Shown: in pieces, positions 36,119-44,988 of the stretch | How positions within the stretch are numbered: position 1 is the first letter of the stretch | Layout: every line of letters begins with the position of its first letter | Made by a program: the position numbers and the translations under genes | Assembly: GCA_900544675.1 (NCBI GenBank) | Contig: UQVZ01000014.1 | Coordinates: 1-64,000 of the forward strand | Direction of reading: 5' to 3' | From: an uncultured Bacteroides sp. | GTDB taxonomy: Bacteria; Bacteroidota; Bacteroidia; Bacteroidales; Bacteroidaceae | DNA: 64,000 nucleotides | Notes under the pieces: generated by a model | The model's database searches: none | What the model was told of the DNA's origin: nothing | Seen by the model: the letters and a program-made list of their open reading frames with translations, nothing else

Positions 36119-38026
36119 ATGGAACAAGCTACGTCTTACGAATTGTTGAGTAAAATAGACAGCCCGAAAGATTTACGCCAGCTTCCTATCGAAGCGTTGC
36201 CGGAAGTTTGCAAAGAGCTAAGAGAGATGATTATCGACGAGCTTTCACGCAATCCCGGTCATTTCGGCTCAAGTCTGGGAGTGATAGAACTGACGGTTGC
36301 TCTACATTATATATATAACACACCTTACGACCGAATTGTATGGGACGTAGGGCATCAGGCTTACGGACACAAAATCCTGACCGGACGCCGTGACCGCTTC
36401 TGCACCAACCGGAAGCTGAACGGTCTGTGTCCTTTCCCCTCCCCTTCCGAAAGCGAATATGACACATTCACCTGCGGACATGCCTCCAATTCCATCTCTG
36501 CAGCATTGGGCATGGCTGTAGCAGCAGCTAAAAAAGGAGAGAACGACCGCCATGTAGTAGCCGTCATCGGAGACGGTGCCATGAGCGGCGGATTGGCGTT
36601 CGAAGGGCTGAACAATGCTTCGTCTACCCCCAATAACCTGCTGATTATCCTCAACGACAACAACATGGCCATCGACCGGAGCGTGGGAGGCATGAAACAA
36701 TACTTGCTGAACCTGCAAACGTCGGAAGGCTACAACCGCCTGCGCTTTGCCATTGCAGAGAAATTGCGCCGCATGGGCATCCTGACCGAAGAACGCCGCA
36801 AAAGCCTGTTACGTTTCAACAACAGCCTGAAGTCGGTGCTCACCCAGCAACAGAATATCTTCGAAGGGATGAACATCCGCTATTTCGGACCGGTCAACGG
36901 GCACGATGTATTTACACTTACCAAGGTACTGAAAGAGATAAAGGACATGAAAGGTCCCAAGCTCTTGCATATCCATACCGTCAAAGGAAAAGGTTTCAAG
37001 CCAGCCGAAGAAGAGGCTACCGTCTGGCACGCTCCCGGAAAATTCAACAAAGAGACCGGCGAGCGCATCGTAGCAGACACGACCGGAATGCCGCCTTTAT
37101 TTCAAGACGTATTCGGCAACACCCTGGTGGAACTGGCACAGCAGAACGATAAGATTATCGGAGTCACCCCTGCCATGCCTTCCGGGTGCTCCATGACTTT
37201 CCTGATGAAGGCTATGCCCGACCGTGCATTCGATGTAGGTATCGCCGAAGGACATGCCGTAACCTTTTCGGGAGGCATGGCTAAAGAAGGGTTGTTACCC
37301 TTTTGCAACATCTACTCTTCTTTCATGCAACGCGCTTACGACAATATTATCCACGATGTCGCTATCCAGCGCCTGAACGTGGTATTATGTCTGGACCGTG
37401 CCGGACTGGTAGGCGAAGACGGACCGACCCACCACGGGGTGTTCGACCTGGCTTATCTCCGTCCCATCCCGAACCTGACCATCGCCTCGCCTTACGACGA
37501 GCATGAGCTGCGCAAGCTGATGTACACAGCCCAGCTTCCCGACCAAGGCCCGTTCGTCATCCGTTATCCCCGCGGCAGAGGAACACAGACAGACTGGAAA
37601 TGTCCGCTGGAAGCAATAGAAATAGGTAAAGGCAGAAAGCTGAAAGAAGGGACAGATCTGGCGGTCATCACGCTGGGTCCCATCGGCAACGAGGCTGCAC
37701 AAGCCCTCGCCGAAGCGGAAAAACAGACAGGCAAAAGCATTGCCCACTACGACCTGCGCTTCTTGAAACCGCTGGACGAAGCCATGCTCCACGAAATAGG
37801 GAAACGTTTCTCGCGCATCGTTACCGTAGAAGACGGCGTGCTGAAGGGCGGCATGGGAAGCGCGATACTGGAATTCATGTCCGACAACGGATATAGCCCG
37901 ACGGTAAAACGCTTAGGCATCCCCGACCGGTTTATCCAACACGGACCCGTAGAAGACCTGCGGGCTATCTGCGGCATAGACAAGACACATATATATAATA
38001 CACTTATTCATTTTCTGAACGTATGA
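36119..38026 (+). CDS. dxs: 1-deoxy-D-xylulose-5-phosphate synthase
   Basis: From the start at 36119 the protein is 635 residues. It is a thiamine-diphosphate enzyme that condenses pyruvate and glyceraldehyde-3-phosphate, the entry step of the MEP isoprenoid pathway. The TPP-binding GDGAMSGGLAFEGLNN, the transketolase-like central domain with DRAGLVGEDGPTHHG and FDLAYLRPIPN, and the C-terminal domain are all present. The frame extends upstream to 36071, but the promoter position argues for 36101 or 36119. trkA overlaps its end by four bases (ATGA). Confidence 0.96.
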   Translation: MEQATSYELLSKIDSPKDLRQLPIEALPEVCKELREMIIDELSRNPGHFGSSLGVIELTVALHYIYNTPYDRIVWDVGHQAYGHKILTGRRDRFCTNRKLNGLCPFPSPSESEYDTFTCGHASNSISAALGMAVAAAKKGENDRHVVAVIGDGAMSGGLAFEGLNNASSTPNNLLIILNDNNMAIDRSVGGMKQYLLNLQTSEGYNRLRFAIAEKLRRMGILTEERRKSLLRFNNSLKSVLTQQQNIFEGMNIRYFGPVNGHDVFTLTKVLKEIKDMKGPKLLHIHTVKGKGFKPAEEEATVWHAPGKFNKETGERIVADTTGMPPLFQDVFGNTLVELAQQNDKIIGVTPAMPSGCSMTFLMKAMPDRAFDVGIAEGHAVTFSGGMAKEGLLPFCNIYSSFMQRAYDNIIHDVAIQRLNVVLCLDRAGLVGEDGPTHHGVFDLAYLRPIPNLTIASPYDEHELRKLMYTAQLPDQGPFVIRYPRGRGTQTDWKCPLEAIEIGKGRKLKEGTDLAVITLGPIGNEAAQALAEAEKQTGKSIAHYDLRFLKPLDEAMLHEIGKRFSRIVTVEDGVLKGGMGSAILEFMSDNGYSPTVKRLGIPDRFIQHGPVEDLRAICGIDKTHIYNTLIHFLNV

Positions 38027-39363
38027 AAATCATCATTGCAGGAGCGGGTGCTGTAGGCACACACCTTGCCAAACTGCTGGCAGGAGAAAAGCAAGACATC
38101 ATCCTGATGGATGAAGACGAAGACAGACTGGGCAAACTGGGAAACAACTTCGACCTTATGACGGTCAATATCTCTCCCACTTCCATCTCCGGACTGAAAG
38201 AAGCCGGGACAGCCAATGCCGACCTGTTCATCGCCGTCACTCCCAATGAAAGCCAGAACATGACGGCTTGCATGCTTGCCGCAGGGCTTGGTGCCAAAAA
38301 GACGGTAGCACGCATAGACAATTACGAATACCTGCTTCCCAAATACCAGGAGTTTTTTGCCAAACGGGGGGTGCATTCGCTTATCTACCCTGAGATGCTG
38401 GCTGCCAAAGACATCGTAGATGCCGTAAAGATGAGCTGGATACGCCAATGGTGGGAATTTGCCGGCGGCGCGCTGGTGCTTATCGGCACCAAGATGCGCG
38501 AGACGGCTGAAATATTAAACATACCGCTCTACGAACTGGGCGGACGCGACATCCCCTTCCACATCGTAGCCATCAAGCGGGGAAACGAAACCATCATTCC
38601 GCGGGGCGATGACTCGATTCTCCTGAACGACATCGTTTATTTCACCACCACCAAGAAATACATCCCCTATATCCGGAAAATAGCCGGCAAAGAGAACTAT
38701 GCCGACGTGCGCAATGTGATGATTATGGGAGGCAGCCGCATCGCCGTGCGCACCGTGCAGTATATGCCCGAATACATGCGCACCAAAATCATCGAGAGCG
38801 ACTATGCCCGTTGCAACCGCCTGACCGAACTGGTAGATGACAAGGTGATGATTATCAACGGAGACGGACGCGACTTAGACCTGCTGACGGAAGAAGGCAT
38901 CAAAAACACCGAAGCTTTCGTAGCCCTGACCGGAAGCGCCGAGACCAATATCCTTGCCTGCCTGGCAGCCAAACGAATGGGCGTAAGCAAAACCGTGGCG
39001 CAGGTAGAGAATGTAGACTACATCAGCATGGCGGAAAGCATGGACATCGGCTGCGTCATCAATAAAAAGTTCATCGCCGCCAGCCACATTTACCAGATGA
39101 TGCTGGACGCGGACGTATCGAACGTGAAATGTCTGACATTCGCCAATGCCGACGTGGCTGAATTTACCGTCAAGGCGGGCGCACGCATCACCCGTTCGCA
39201 AGTGAAAGACGCCGGATTGCCCAAAGGAGCCACCATCGGCGGGCTCATCCGTAACGGTGAAGGAATCCTGGTGACCGGTAACACAACCATTCAGGAGAAC
39301 GACCATGTAGTGGTATTTTGCCTGAACATGATGATTAAAAAGCTGGAAAAATTCTTCAATTAA
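38023..39363 (+). CDS. trkA: TrkA potassium-uptake regulatory subunit
   Basis: This 446-residue cytosolic protein gates a Trk/Ktr-type potassium channel in response to NAD(H)/ATP. It has two RCK modules: Rossmann IIAGAGAVGTHLAKLL (~1-125) plus RCK_C (~140-220), then Rossmann VMIMGGSRIAVRTVQYM (~230-350) plus RCK_C (~370-446). It is translationally coupled to dxs. The membrane subunit TrkH, which often sits next to trkA, does not follow; the next gene is nuoA after 551 bases. Confidence 0.95.
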   Translation: MKIIIAGAGAVGTHLAKLLAGEKQDIILMDEDEDRLGKLGNNFDLMTVNISPTSISGLKEAGTANADLFIAVTPNESQNMTACMLAAGLGAKKTVARIDNYEYLLPKYQEFFAKRGVHSLIYPEMLAAKDIVDAVKMSWIRQWWEFAGGALVLIGTKMRETAEILNIPLYELGGRDIPFHIVAIKRGNETIIPRGDDSILLNDIVYFTTTKKYIPYIRKIAGKENYADVRNVMIMGGSRIAVRTVQYMPEYMRTKIIESDYARCNRLTELVDDKVMIINGDGRDLDLLTEEGIKNTEAFVALTGSAETNILACLAAKRMGVSKTVAQVENVDYISMAESMDIGCVINKKFIAASHIYQMMLDADVSNVKCLTFANADVAEFTVKAGARITRSQVKDAGLPKGATIGGLIRNGEGILVTGNTTIQENDHVVVFCLNMMIKKLEKFFN

Positions 39364-39738
39364 GCCTGCCCGTACTTCCCATTCCAGTCCTGCCCCAGTC
39401 CGGATAAGCCAGGACTGCAGTCCTACCCTGCCTGGGACTGCAGTCATGACTAACCGGAAAAGCAATCCTGACTTACCAAGATTGCGAAAGCAATTATCTT
39501 CCTCATTCCGGGCAGCTATATCTGTTTCCCGACGAAGCCTGTCTGCTTTTTTCAAAGAGCCAGGTTGCACCGGCAAGCCAGACGGCAAAAACGATACACA
39601 CGACAAATCCGCTCCGACACCCGAAACCGCCTGTTTTTTTCTTTCCGATAATCCCCTTAATCCGTAGATTATGAAAGAATTGTTTACCCTCCCGTTTTTT
39701 TATGCAATTTTACTTCCTGTTAATTAAAAATAAATACG
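39364..39738. other. Long gap between trkA and the nuo promoter
   Basis: I see no convincing gene here. A 73-codon frame at 39446-39667 has low complexity and no recognisable motif. The stretch holds two copies of the palindrome GACTGCAGTC, at 39413-39422 and 39436-39445. The sequence is rather GC-rich up to about 39650 and then AT-rich towards the promoter. Deletion of a trkH gene is one possible origin. Confidence 0.5.
39411..39445. repeat. Paired GACTGCAGTC palindromes
   Basis: AGGACTGCAGTCCT (39411-39424) is a perfect 14-base palindrome. The core GACTGCAGTC recurs 23 bases on (39436-39445). They could form hairpins at the end of the dxs-trkA message or serve as a protein-binding pair. 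Confidence 0.4.
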
Positions 39739-39746
39739 TATATTTG
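39739..39746 (+). promoter_or_regulatory. -7 box of the nuo operon promoter
   Basis: TATATTTG is an exact TAnnTTTG match. The leader to nuoA would be about 162 nt, which is long and can fold. Confidence 0.6.
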
Positions 39747-39763
39747 CCTCCAGTTTTCAGACT

Positions 39764-39868
39764 GGTCAGCAATGAAAAAGCGGATAAAACCCACACTAAT
39801 ACTCTATGACCCTCTTATGCCTGTTGCCATAAGAGGCGGAACGGTATGTGCCTTTCCGCAAGCTGACC
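39764..39868 (+). other. Potentially structured nuo leader RNA
   Basis: GGTCAGC (39764-39770) can pair with GCTGACC (39862-39868), closing a domain that contains a perfect inner hairpin, CCTCTTATG (39811-39819) with CATAAGAGG (39828-39836). It does not resemble a riboswitch class I can name. It could affect translation of the upstream ORF or nuoA. Confidence 0.4.
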
Positions 39869-39933
39869 GTGAGCGTACACACAAGGAATTTATCATCAAA
39901 TATCAATTATATATATGTTTTTCACGTTTTTAG
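39772..39933 (+). CDS. Possible 53-codon leader ORF overlapping the nuoA start
   Basis: An ATG at 39772 opens a 53-codon frame (MKKRIKPTLILYDPLMPV...ends CFSRF) that stops at 39931-39933, 19 bases inside nuoA in another frame. It spans the whole foldable leader. The ribosome-binding site is weak and there are no recognisable motifs, so chance is possible. The long run free of stop codons and the overlap with nuoA fit translational coupling. Confidence 0.25.
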   Translation: MKKRIKPTLILYDPLMPVAIRGGTVCAFPQADRERTHKEFIIKYQLYICFSRF

Positions 39934-40265
39934 TTGTAGCTATCCTGACAGCCGTTGTGCTGGTGGTAGCGGCACTGACGATTTCAAGGCTCATATCGCC
40001 CCGCTCGTTCAACCCCCAAAAGGGTGAACCTTACGAGTGCGGTATCCCGACACGCGGACAGTCTTGGGTACAGTTCAAGGCAGGCTATTACCTGTTCGCC
40101 ATTCTGTTCCTGATGTTCGACATCGAGACCGTGTTCCTCTTCCCGTGGGCGAACGTAGTACATGAAATCGGTGCCTACGCATTAGTGTGTGTATCATTCT
40201 TCTTGTTAGTATTAATTTTAGGCCTGGCATACGCTTGGCGGAAAGGAGCATTGGAATGGAAATGA
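39915..40265 (+). CDS. nuoA: NADH-quinone oxidoreductase subunit A
   Basis: This 116-residue membrane subunit of complex I has three transmembrane helices. The conserved loop LISPRSFNPQKGEPYECGIPT and FYLFAILFLMFDIETVFLFPWA are present (here YYLFAILFLMFDIETVFLFPW). It is the first gene of the nuo operon and overlaps nuoB by 10 bases. Confidence 0.97.
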   Translation: MFFTFLVVAILTAVVLVVAALTISRLISPRSFNPQKGEPYECGIPTRGQSWVQFKAGYYLFAILFLMFDIETVFLFPWANVVHEIGAYALVCVSFFLLVLILGLAYAWRKGALEWK

Positions 40266-40879
40266 AAAAGCCGAAAATCCGCTCAATGGAGTATGACGAG
40301 TTTAAGAACAATGACTATCTGGAGCGTCTTGTAGAACAGGTGAACCAAGACGGCGCGGGAGTAATCCTGACCACGTTCGACGAACTGATTAACTGGGGAC
40401 GAAGCAACTCGGTATGGGGCTTGCTGCTGGGAACCAGCTGCTGTGCCATCGAGTTTATGGCATTGGGTGCCGCCCGTTATGACATGGCGCGTTTCGGTTT
40501 CGAAGTAACCCGTAACTCTCCCCGTCAGGCAGACGTGCTGGTGGTAATGGGAACCATCACCTACCGCACCGCACCGGTCATGAAGCGTCTGTACGACCAG
40601 ATGGCAGAACCTAAGTATGTAGTTGCCGTAGGCGGATGTACCATCTCCGGCGGTCCGTTCATCAAATCGTACAACGTAGTGAACGGCATCGACAAAGTAA
40701 TCCCTGTCGACGTGTATATCCCCGGCTGTCCTCCGCGTCCCGAAGCATTCTATTACGGGCTGATGCAGTTGCAGCGTAAGATGAAGGTAGAACGCTACCT
40801 GGGCGGCGTAAACCGCAGCCATGCCCACGATGAAGGGACAGAAAACGAAACAGAAAAGGCGAAAGGAGGTGAGCAATGA
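40256..40879 (+). CDS. nuoB: NADH-quinone oxidoreductase subunit B
   Basis: This subunit holds the terminal Fe-S cluster N2, which passes electrons to quinone. From the start at 40256 (MEMKKPKIRSMEYDEF, with AGGAG about 8 bases before it) it has 207 residues; a longer frame from 40187 lies inside nuoA. The cluster ligands appear as GTSCCAIEFM, GGCTISGG and PGCPPRPE. A charged C-terminal tail rich in Glu/Lys follows. It overlaps nuoCD by 4 bases. Confidence 0.96.
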   Translation: MEMKKPKIRSMEYDEFKNNDYLERLVEQVNQDGAGVILTTFDELINWGRSNSVWGLLLGTSCCAIEFMALGAARYDMARFGFEVTRNSPRQADVLVVMGTITYRTAPVMKRLYDQMAEPKYVVAVGGCTISGGPFIKSYNVVNGIDKVIPVDVYIPGCPPRPEAFYYGLMQLQRKMKVERYLGGVNRSHAHDEGTENETEKAKGGEQ

Positions 40880-42492
40880 AACGTGACGACGTACTGAAAA
40901 TACAAGGAGCTGAAGTGTGCGCAGGAAATGCAGGTGTAATCAAACTGCCTCTCGGCGAATTCCGGAAAGTAATGGAAGGCCTGCGCAACGACCCGCAAAG
41001 CCCGATGGATTTCCTGCGTGAAATCGTGGGTATGGACTGGGGCGAAGAAGGACTGGGAGCCATCTACTTCATGGAATCGACCGCTACAGGCGACACCATA
41101 GCTGTCCGCACCGCCACAACCGACCGTCAGCAGCCGCTGTTGCCCACAGTAAGCGACTTGTGGAAAACCGCTCTCATCAAAGAACGCGAAGTGTACGACT
41201 TCTTCGGTATCCTCTTCGAAGGACATCCCGATATGCGCCGCCTCTTCCTGCGCGAAGACTGGATTGGCTGGCCGCTCCGCAAAGACTACGACATGAAGTC
41301 GAACCCGCTGCGTCTGGACAATGAAATCAATGCCGACATTACCAAAGAATACCGCCTGTTGCCCGACGGCACGCTGAAAGGTTTCGACAACAAAATCTTC
41401 GGAGACAATGACTTCGTAGTCAGCATGGGGCCTCAGCACCCGTCTACCCACGGCGCGTTGCGTATGCGTATCGCCCTCGACGGTGAAGTGGTGAAGAAAG
41501 TAGACCCAGTATTGGGATACATCCACCGCGGTATCGAGAAAATGAACGAAAGCATGACTTATCCGCAGACCTTGGGTATGACCGACCGTCTGGACTACCT
41601 GAGCGCACACCAGAGCCGTCACGCCCTGTGTACCTGTATCGAACAGGCAGCGGGCATCGAAATCTCAGACCGCGCGAAATACATCCGTACCATCATGGAT
41701 GAATTGCAACGTATCGACTCTCACTTGTTGTTCTATTCTTGTATGGTATTGGATATGGGTGCCATGACGCCGTTCTTCTACGGATTCCGCGAAAGAGAGA
41801 TGGTGCTCAACATCTTCGAAGAGACCACCGGCGGACGACTCATCCAACACTATAACGTCATCGGCGGTGTGCAGGACGATATCCACCCGACTTTCTGCCA
41901 GAAAGTGAAAGAGTTTATCAAGCACATGCGCAGCGTCATCAAAGACTATCACGACATCTTTACCAACAACGTCATTGCCGACACCCGTATGAAAGGCGTA
42001 GGTATCCTCTCGAAGGAAGATGCCATCTCGCTGGGATGTACAGGAGGTACCGGACGTGCTACAGGCTGGGCAAACGATGTGCGCAAGCGTCATCCGTACG
42101 GCTTGTATGATAAAGTGGACTTCCGTCAAATCACTTACAACGAATGTGATACATTCGCCCGCTACATGGTGCGTATGGACGAGCTGATGGAATCGTGCCG
42201 CATTATCGAACAGCTCATCGACAACATTCCGGAAGGCGAGTTCCGTGTAAAGACCAAACCGATTATCAAGTTGCCCGAAGGCATCTGGACCTCAGCGGTG
42301 GAAACAAGCCGTGGAGAGTTCGGCGTAGTCATCGAAAGCCACGGAGACAAGACTCCTTACCGCATGCACTTCCGTTCTACGGGTCTGCCGCTGGTACAGG
42401 CGATGGACACGATGTGCCGCGGATGGAAATTTGCCGACCTGATTGCCATCGGCGCTTCGGCAGACTTCGTGATTCCGGATATCGACCGATAA
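40876..42492 (+). CDS. nuoCD: Fused NADH-quinone oxidoreductase subunits C and D
   Basis: This 538-residue fusion has the 30-kDa subunit C domain at ~1-160 (TALIKEREVYDFFGILFEGHPDMRRLFL...) and the 49-kDa subunit D domain at ~170-538. Subunit D begins at DFVVSMGPQHPSTHGALRM, with the quinone-site His and ERxxG-type sequences of the NiFe-hydrogenase-like fold. D domains of this family end with the VIPDIDR motif seen here. Fusion of C and D is common in several phyla. It forms the quinone pocket with NuoB. Confidence 0.96.
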   Translation: MKRDDVLKIQGAEVCAGNAGVIKLPLGEFRKVMEGLRNDPQSPMDFLREIVGMDWGEEGLGAIYFMESTATGDTIAVRTATTDRQQPLLPTVSDLWKTALIKEREVYDFFGILFEGHPDMRRLFLREDWIGWPLRKDYDMKSNPLRLDNEINADITKEYRLLPDGTLKGFDNKIFGDNDFVVSMGPQHPSTHGALRMRIALDGEVVKKVDPVLGYIHRGIEKMNESMTYPQTLGMTDRLDYLSAHQSRHALCTCIEQAAGIEISDRAKYIRTIMDELQRIDSHLLFYSCMVLDMGAMTPFFYGFREREMVLNIFEETTGGRLIQHYNVIGGVQDDIHPTFCQKVKEFIKHMRSVIKDYHDIFTNNVIADTRMKGVGILSKEDAISLGCTGGTGRATGWANDVRKRHPYGLYDKVDFRQITYNECDTFARYMVRMDELMESCRIIEQLIDNIPEGEFRVKTKPIIKLPEGIWTSAVETSRGEFGVVIESHGDKTPYRMHFRSTGLPLVQAMDTMCRGWKFADLIAIGASADFVIPDIDR

Positions 42493-42531
42493 AAGAAGAA
42501 GAAACAACGTTCAAAATCAATCATTACAAAT

Positions 42532-43632
42532 ATGAACCAAGCATTTTTAGATTATTATAACCTGCAACCGCTTTGGGAGACCATCCATTCTGCCCTGTGC
42601 AGCGTGATGCCCGAAGGCCTTGCCATCTTCTTGGAATGTGTCGTTGTAGGTGTCATTATCATGGTATTGTATGCCGTGCTTGCCATTATCCTTATTTATA
42701 TGGAACGTAAGGTCTGCGCGGCTTTCCAGTGCCGTATCGGCCCGAACCGTGTAGGAGGCAAAGGCGGACTGCTGCAAGTGCCTGCCGACGTTATCAAGAT
42801 TTTGATTAAGGAAGTCTTCAAGCTGAAGAGAGCCGACCAGTTCTTGTACGCCCTGGCACCTTTCCTGGTGATTCTTGCCTCTATCCTGACGTTCTCGTGC
42901 CTGCCTTGGCACAACGGTGCGGAAATCCTGCACATGAACATCGGTATCCTCTTTGTGCTGGCAGCCTCGTCAATCGGCATCCTGGGTATCCTGCTTGCCG
43001 GATGGAGTAGTAACAGCAAGTATACGTTAATCGGTGCCGTGCGAAGCGGCGCGATGCTCATCAGCTACGAAATCTCCATCGGACTTACAGTAGTGACTAT
43101 GGTAATACTGAGCGGCACGATGGACATCCACGAGATCGTGATGGGACAGGCAAACGGCTGGAACATCTTCAAGGGACACATCGTAGCCATCGTGGCTTTC
43201 ATTGTTTACTTGATTGCCGGTAACGCCGAAGCCAACCGTGGTCCGTTCGACTTGGCAGAAGCCGAACAAGAGCTGACCGCCGGATACCACACAGAGTATT
43301 CGGGTATGCACTTCGGTTTCTTCTACCTGGCAGAATACCTTAACCTGTTCATCACCGCCGGAATCGCCACTACCCTCTTCCTGGGAGGCTGGATGCCGCT
43401 TCACATTGCGGGTCTGGACGGATTCAATGCCGTAATGGACTACATCCCCGGTGCCGTATGGTTCCTGGGCAAGACATTCTTCGTGGTATTCCTGTTGATG
43501 TGGATTCGCTGGACTTATCCTCGTCTGCGTATCGACCAGGTGCTGCAACTGGAATGGAAATACATCATGCCGCTGTCGCTGGTAGTATTGCTGGTAATGG
43601 CAGTTTGCAAAGTTTATGGACTCGTTTTTTAA
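42532..43632 (+). CDS. nuoH: NADH-quinone oxidoreductase subunit H
   Basis: This 366-residue membrane subunit has about eight transmembrane helices and makes the entrance of the quinone channel. Conserved blocks are YMERKVCAAFQCRIGPNRVG, then NAEANRGPFDLAEAEQELTAGYHTEYSGMHFGFFYLAEY and WIRWTYPRLRIDQ. It lies 39 bases after nuoCD. Confidence 0.97.
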   Translation: MNQAFLDYYNLQPLWETIHSALCSVMPEGLAIFLECVVVGVIIMVLYAVLAIILIYMERKVCAAFQCRIGPNRVGGKGGLLQVPADVIKILIKEVFKLKRADQFLYALAPFLVILASILTFSCLPWHNGAEILHMNIGILFVLAASSIGILGILLAGWSSNSKYTLIGAVRSGAMLISYEISIGLTVVTMVILSGTMDIHEIVMGQANGWNIFKGHIVAIVAFIVYLIAGNAEANRGPFDLAEAEQELTAGYHTEYSGMHFGFFYLAEYLNLFITAGIATTLFLGGWMPLHIAGLDGFNAVMDYIPGAVWFLGKTFFVVFLLMWIRWTYPRLRIDQVLQLEWKYIMPLSLVVLLVMAVCKVYGLVF

Positions 43633-43644
43633 TATAGAATAATA

Positions 43645-44112
43645 ATGGAAAGTTTCAGCGACTATATGAAAGGGTATGCTTCAGGACTGAAGAGTTTGCT
43701 GGTGGGCCTGCGTACTTCGATGAAAGTATTCTTGGAACCGAAAGTGACCGAACAGTATCCTGAAAACCGTCATACCACGCTGCACGTGCCCGAACGTCAC
43801 CGTGCCAAACTGACGATGATTCACGATGAAGAAAACCATCATCACTGCATCGCGTGCGGGCTGTGTCAGATGAATTGCCCCAACGGCACCATCAAACTCA
43901 CGACCGAAATGCGTGAGGACGCCGACGGGAAAAAGAAAAAAGTATTGGTGAAGTATGAGTACAACTTAGGCTCGTGCATGTTCTGCAACCTGTGTGTGAA
44001 CGCTTGTCCGCATAACGCCATCAAGTTCACGAACGACTTCGAGAACGCAGTGTTCGAGAAAGACAAACTCGTGCTGACCCTTAACCACGAAGGTTCAACC
44101 CTCGCTAAATAA
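43645..44112 (+). CDS. nuoI: NADH-quinone oxidoreductase subunit I
   Basis: This 155-residue peripheral subunit has two 4Fe-4S clusters: CIACGLCQMNCPNG and CMFCNLCVNACPHN, each CxxCxxCxxxCP. Without NuoEFG it may be the entry point for electrons from a soluble donor such as ferredoxin or flavodoxin. The linker between the clusters is Lys-rich. Confidence 0.96.
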   Translation: MESFSDYMKGYASGLKSLLVGLRTSMKVFLEPKVTEQYPENRHTTLHVPERHRAKLTMIHDEENHHHCIACGLCQMNCPNGTIKLTTEMREDADGKKKKVLVKYEYNLGSCMFCNLCVNACPHNAIKFTNDFENAVFEKDKLVLTLNHEGSTLAK

Positions 44113-44122
44113 CCTATAGAAC

Positions 44123-44641
44123 ATGGAAATATTCTCATTTCAAAATATCGTATTCGGTGTAGTGGCACTCGCCATTGCCATTTGTTCGGTACTTGCCGTG
44201 ACGACAGGCAGACTGCTGCGGGCAGCCACCTACCTGCTGTTCGTCCTCTTCGGCACCGCGGCGATATTCTTCATGCTCGGCTACACCTTCCTGGGTGCGG
44301 TCCAGCTGATGGTGTACGCCGGAGGTATCATCGTTTTGTATGTGTTCTCTATCGCCTTGACCCGTTCGGACAAAGACATGAAGTACAAGATGAAGCGGGC
44401 AAAGCTGTTCAGCGTGCTGGCAACCACCGTCGTGGGTGCCGTGCTGGTGTTGTTCCTGCTCTTCACTAACGGGTTCGCCCTCAACGCAGTTCCGCTGGGC
44501 GAGGAACTTCCTTCCAGCGAAGTGGGTATGGCACTCGTAGGAACAGACAAATATCAATTTGTATTACCTTTCGAGGTAGTCAGTGTATTGCTGCTGGCAT
44601 GTATGATCGGCGGCATCCTGATAGCCAGAGAAGAAAAATAA
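44123..44641 (+). CDS. nuoJ: NADH-quinone oxidoreductase subunit J
   Basis: This 172-residue subunit has five hydrophobic segments and the conserved GAVQLMVYAGGIIVLYVFSIAL block that forms the pi-bulge helix of complex I. It lies between nuoI and nuoK in the usual order. Confidence 0.95.
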   Translation: MEIFSFQNIVFGVVALAIAICSVLAVTTGRLLRAATYLLFVLFGTAAIFFMLGYTFLGAVQLMVYAGGIIVLYVFSIALTRSDKDMKYKMKRAKLFSVLATTVVGAVLVLFLLFTNGFALNAVPLGEELPSSEVGMALVGTDKYQFVLPFEVVSVLLLACMIGGILIAREEK

Positions 44642-44656
44642 CAGGAGGCTCGACTT

Positions 44657-44968
44657 ATGGAAATACATGTAATACATTACCTGGTCATCAGTACCATCAT
44701 GATGTTTTGTGGTATTTACGGATTCTTTACCCGCAAAAACCTGCTGGCACTGCTCATATCCGTTGAGCTTATGCTGAACGCAACGAACATTAACTTTGCC
44801 GTATTCAACCGTTATCTTTTCCCGGGACAACTGGAAGGTCATTTCTTCACCTTGTTCGGTATCGCCATCGCCGCAGCCGAAACAGCCGTAGCGATAGCCA
44901 TTATCATTAATGTATACCGCAATGTGAAACAAATCCTGACCGATGACATCACCGACCTGAAAGGATAA
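44657..44968 (+). CDS. nuoK: NADH-quinone oxidoreductase subunit K
   Basis: This 103-residue antiporter-related membrane subunit has three helices. LLISVELMLNATNINF carries the key Glu of helix 2, and GIAIAAAETAVAIAIIINVYR the second Glu. It starts 15 bases after nuoJ. Confidence 0.96.
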   Translation: MEIHVIHYLVISTIMMFCGIYGFFTRKNLLALLISVELMLNATNINFAVFNRYLFPGQLEGHFFTLFGIAIAAAETAVAIAIIINVYRNVKQILTDDITDLKG

Positions 44969-44988
44969 CTAAAAACCAATTATCGATT

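Noticed and set aside
39446..39667. 73-codon frame in the trkA-nuo gap
   Set aside because: Low-complexity composition, no ribosome-binding site and no motif.
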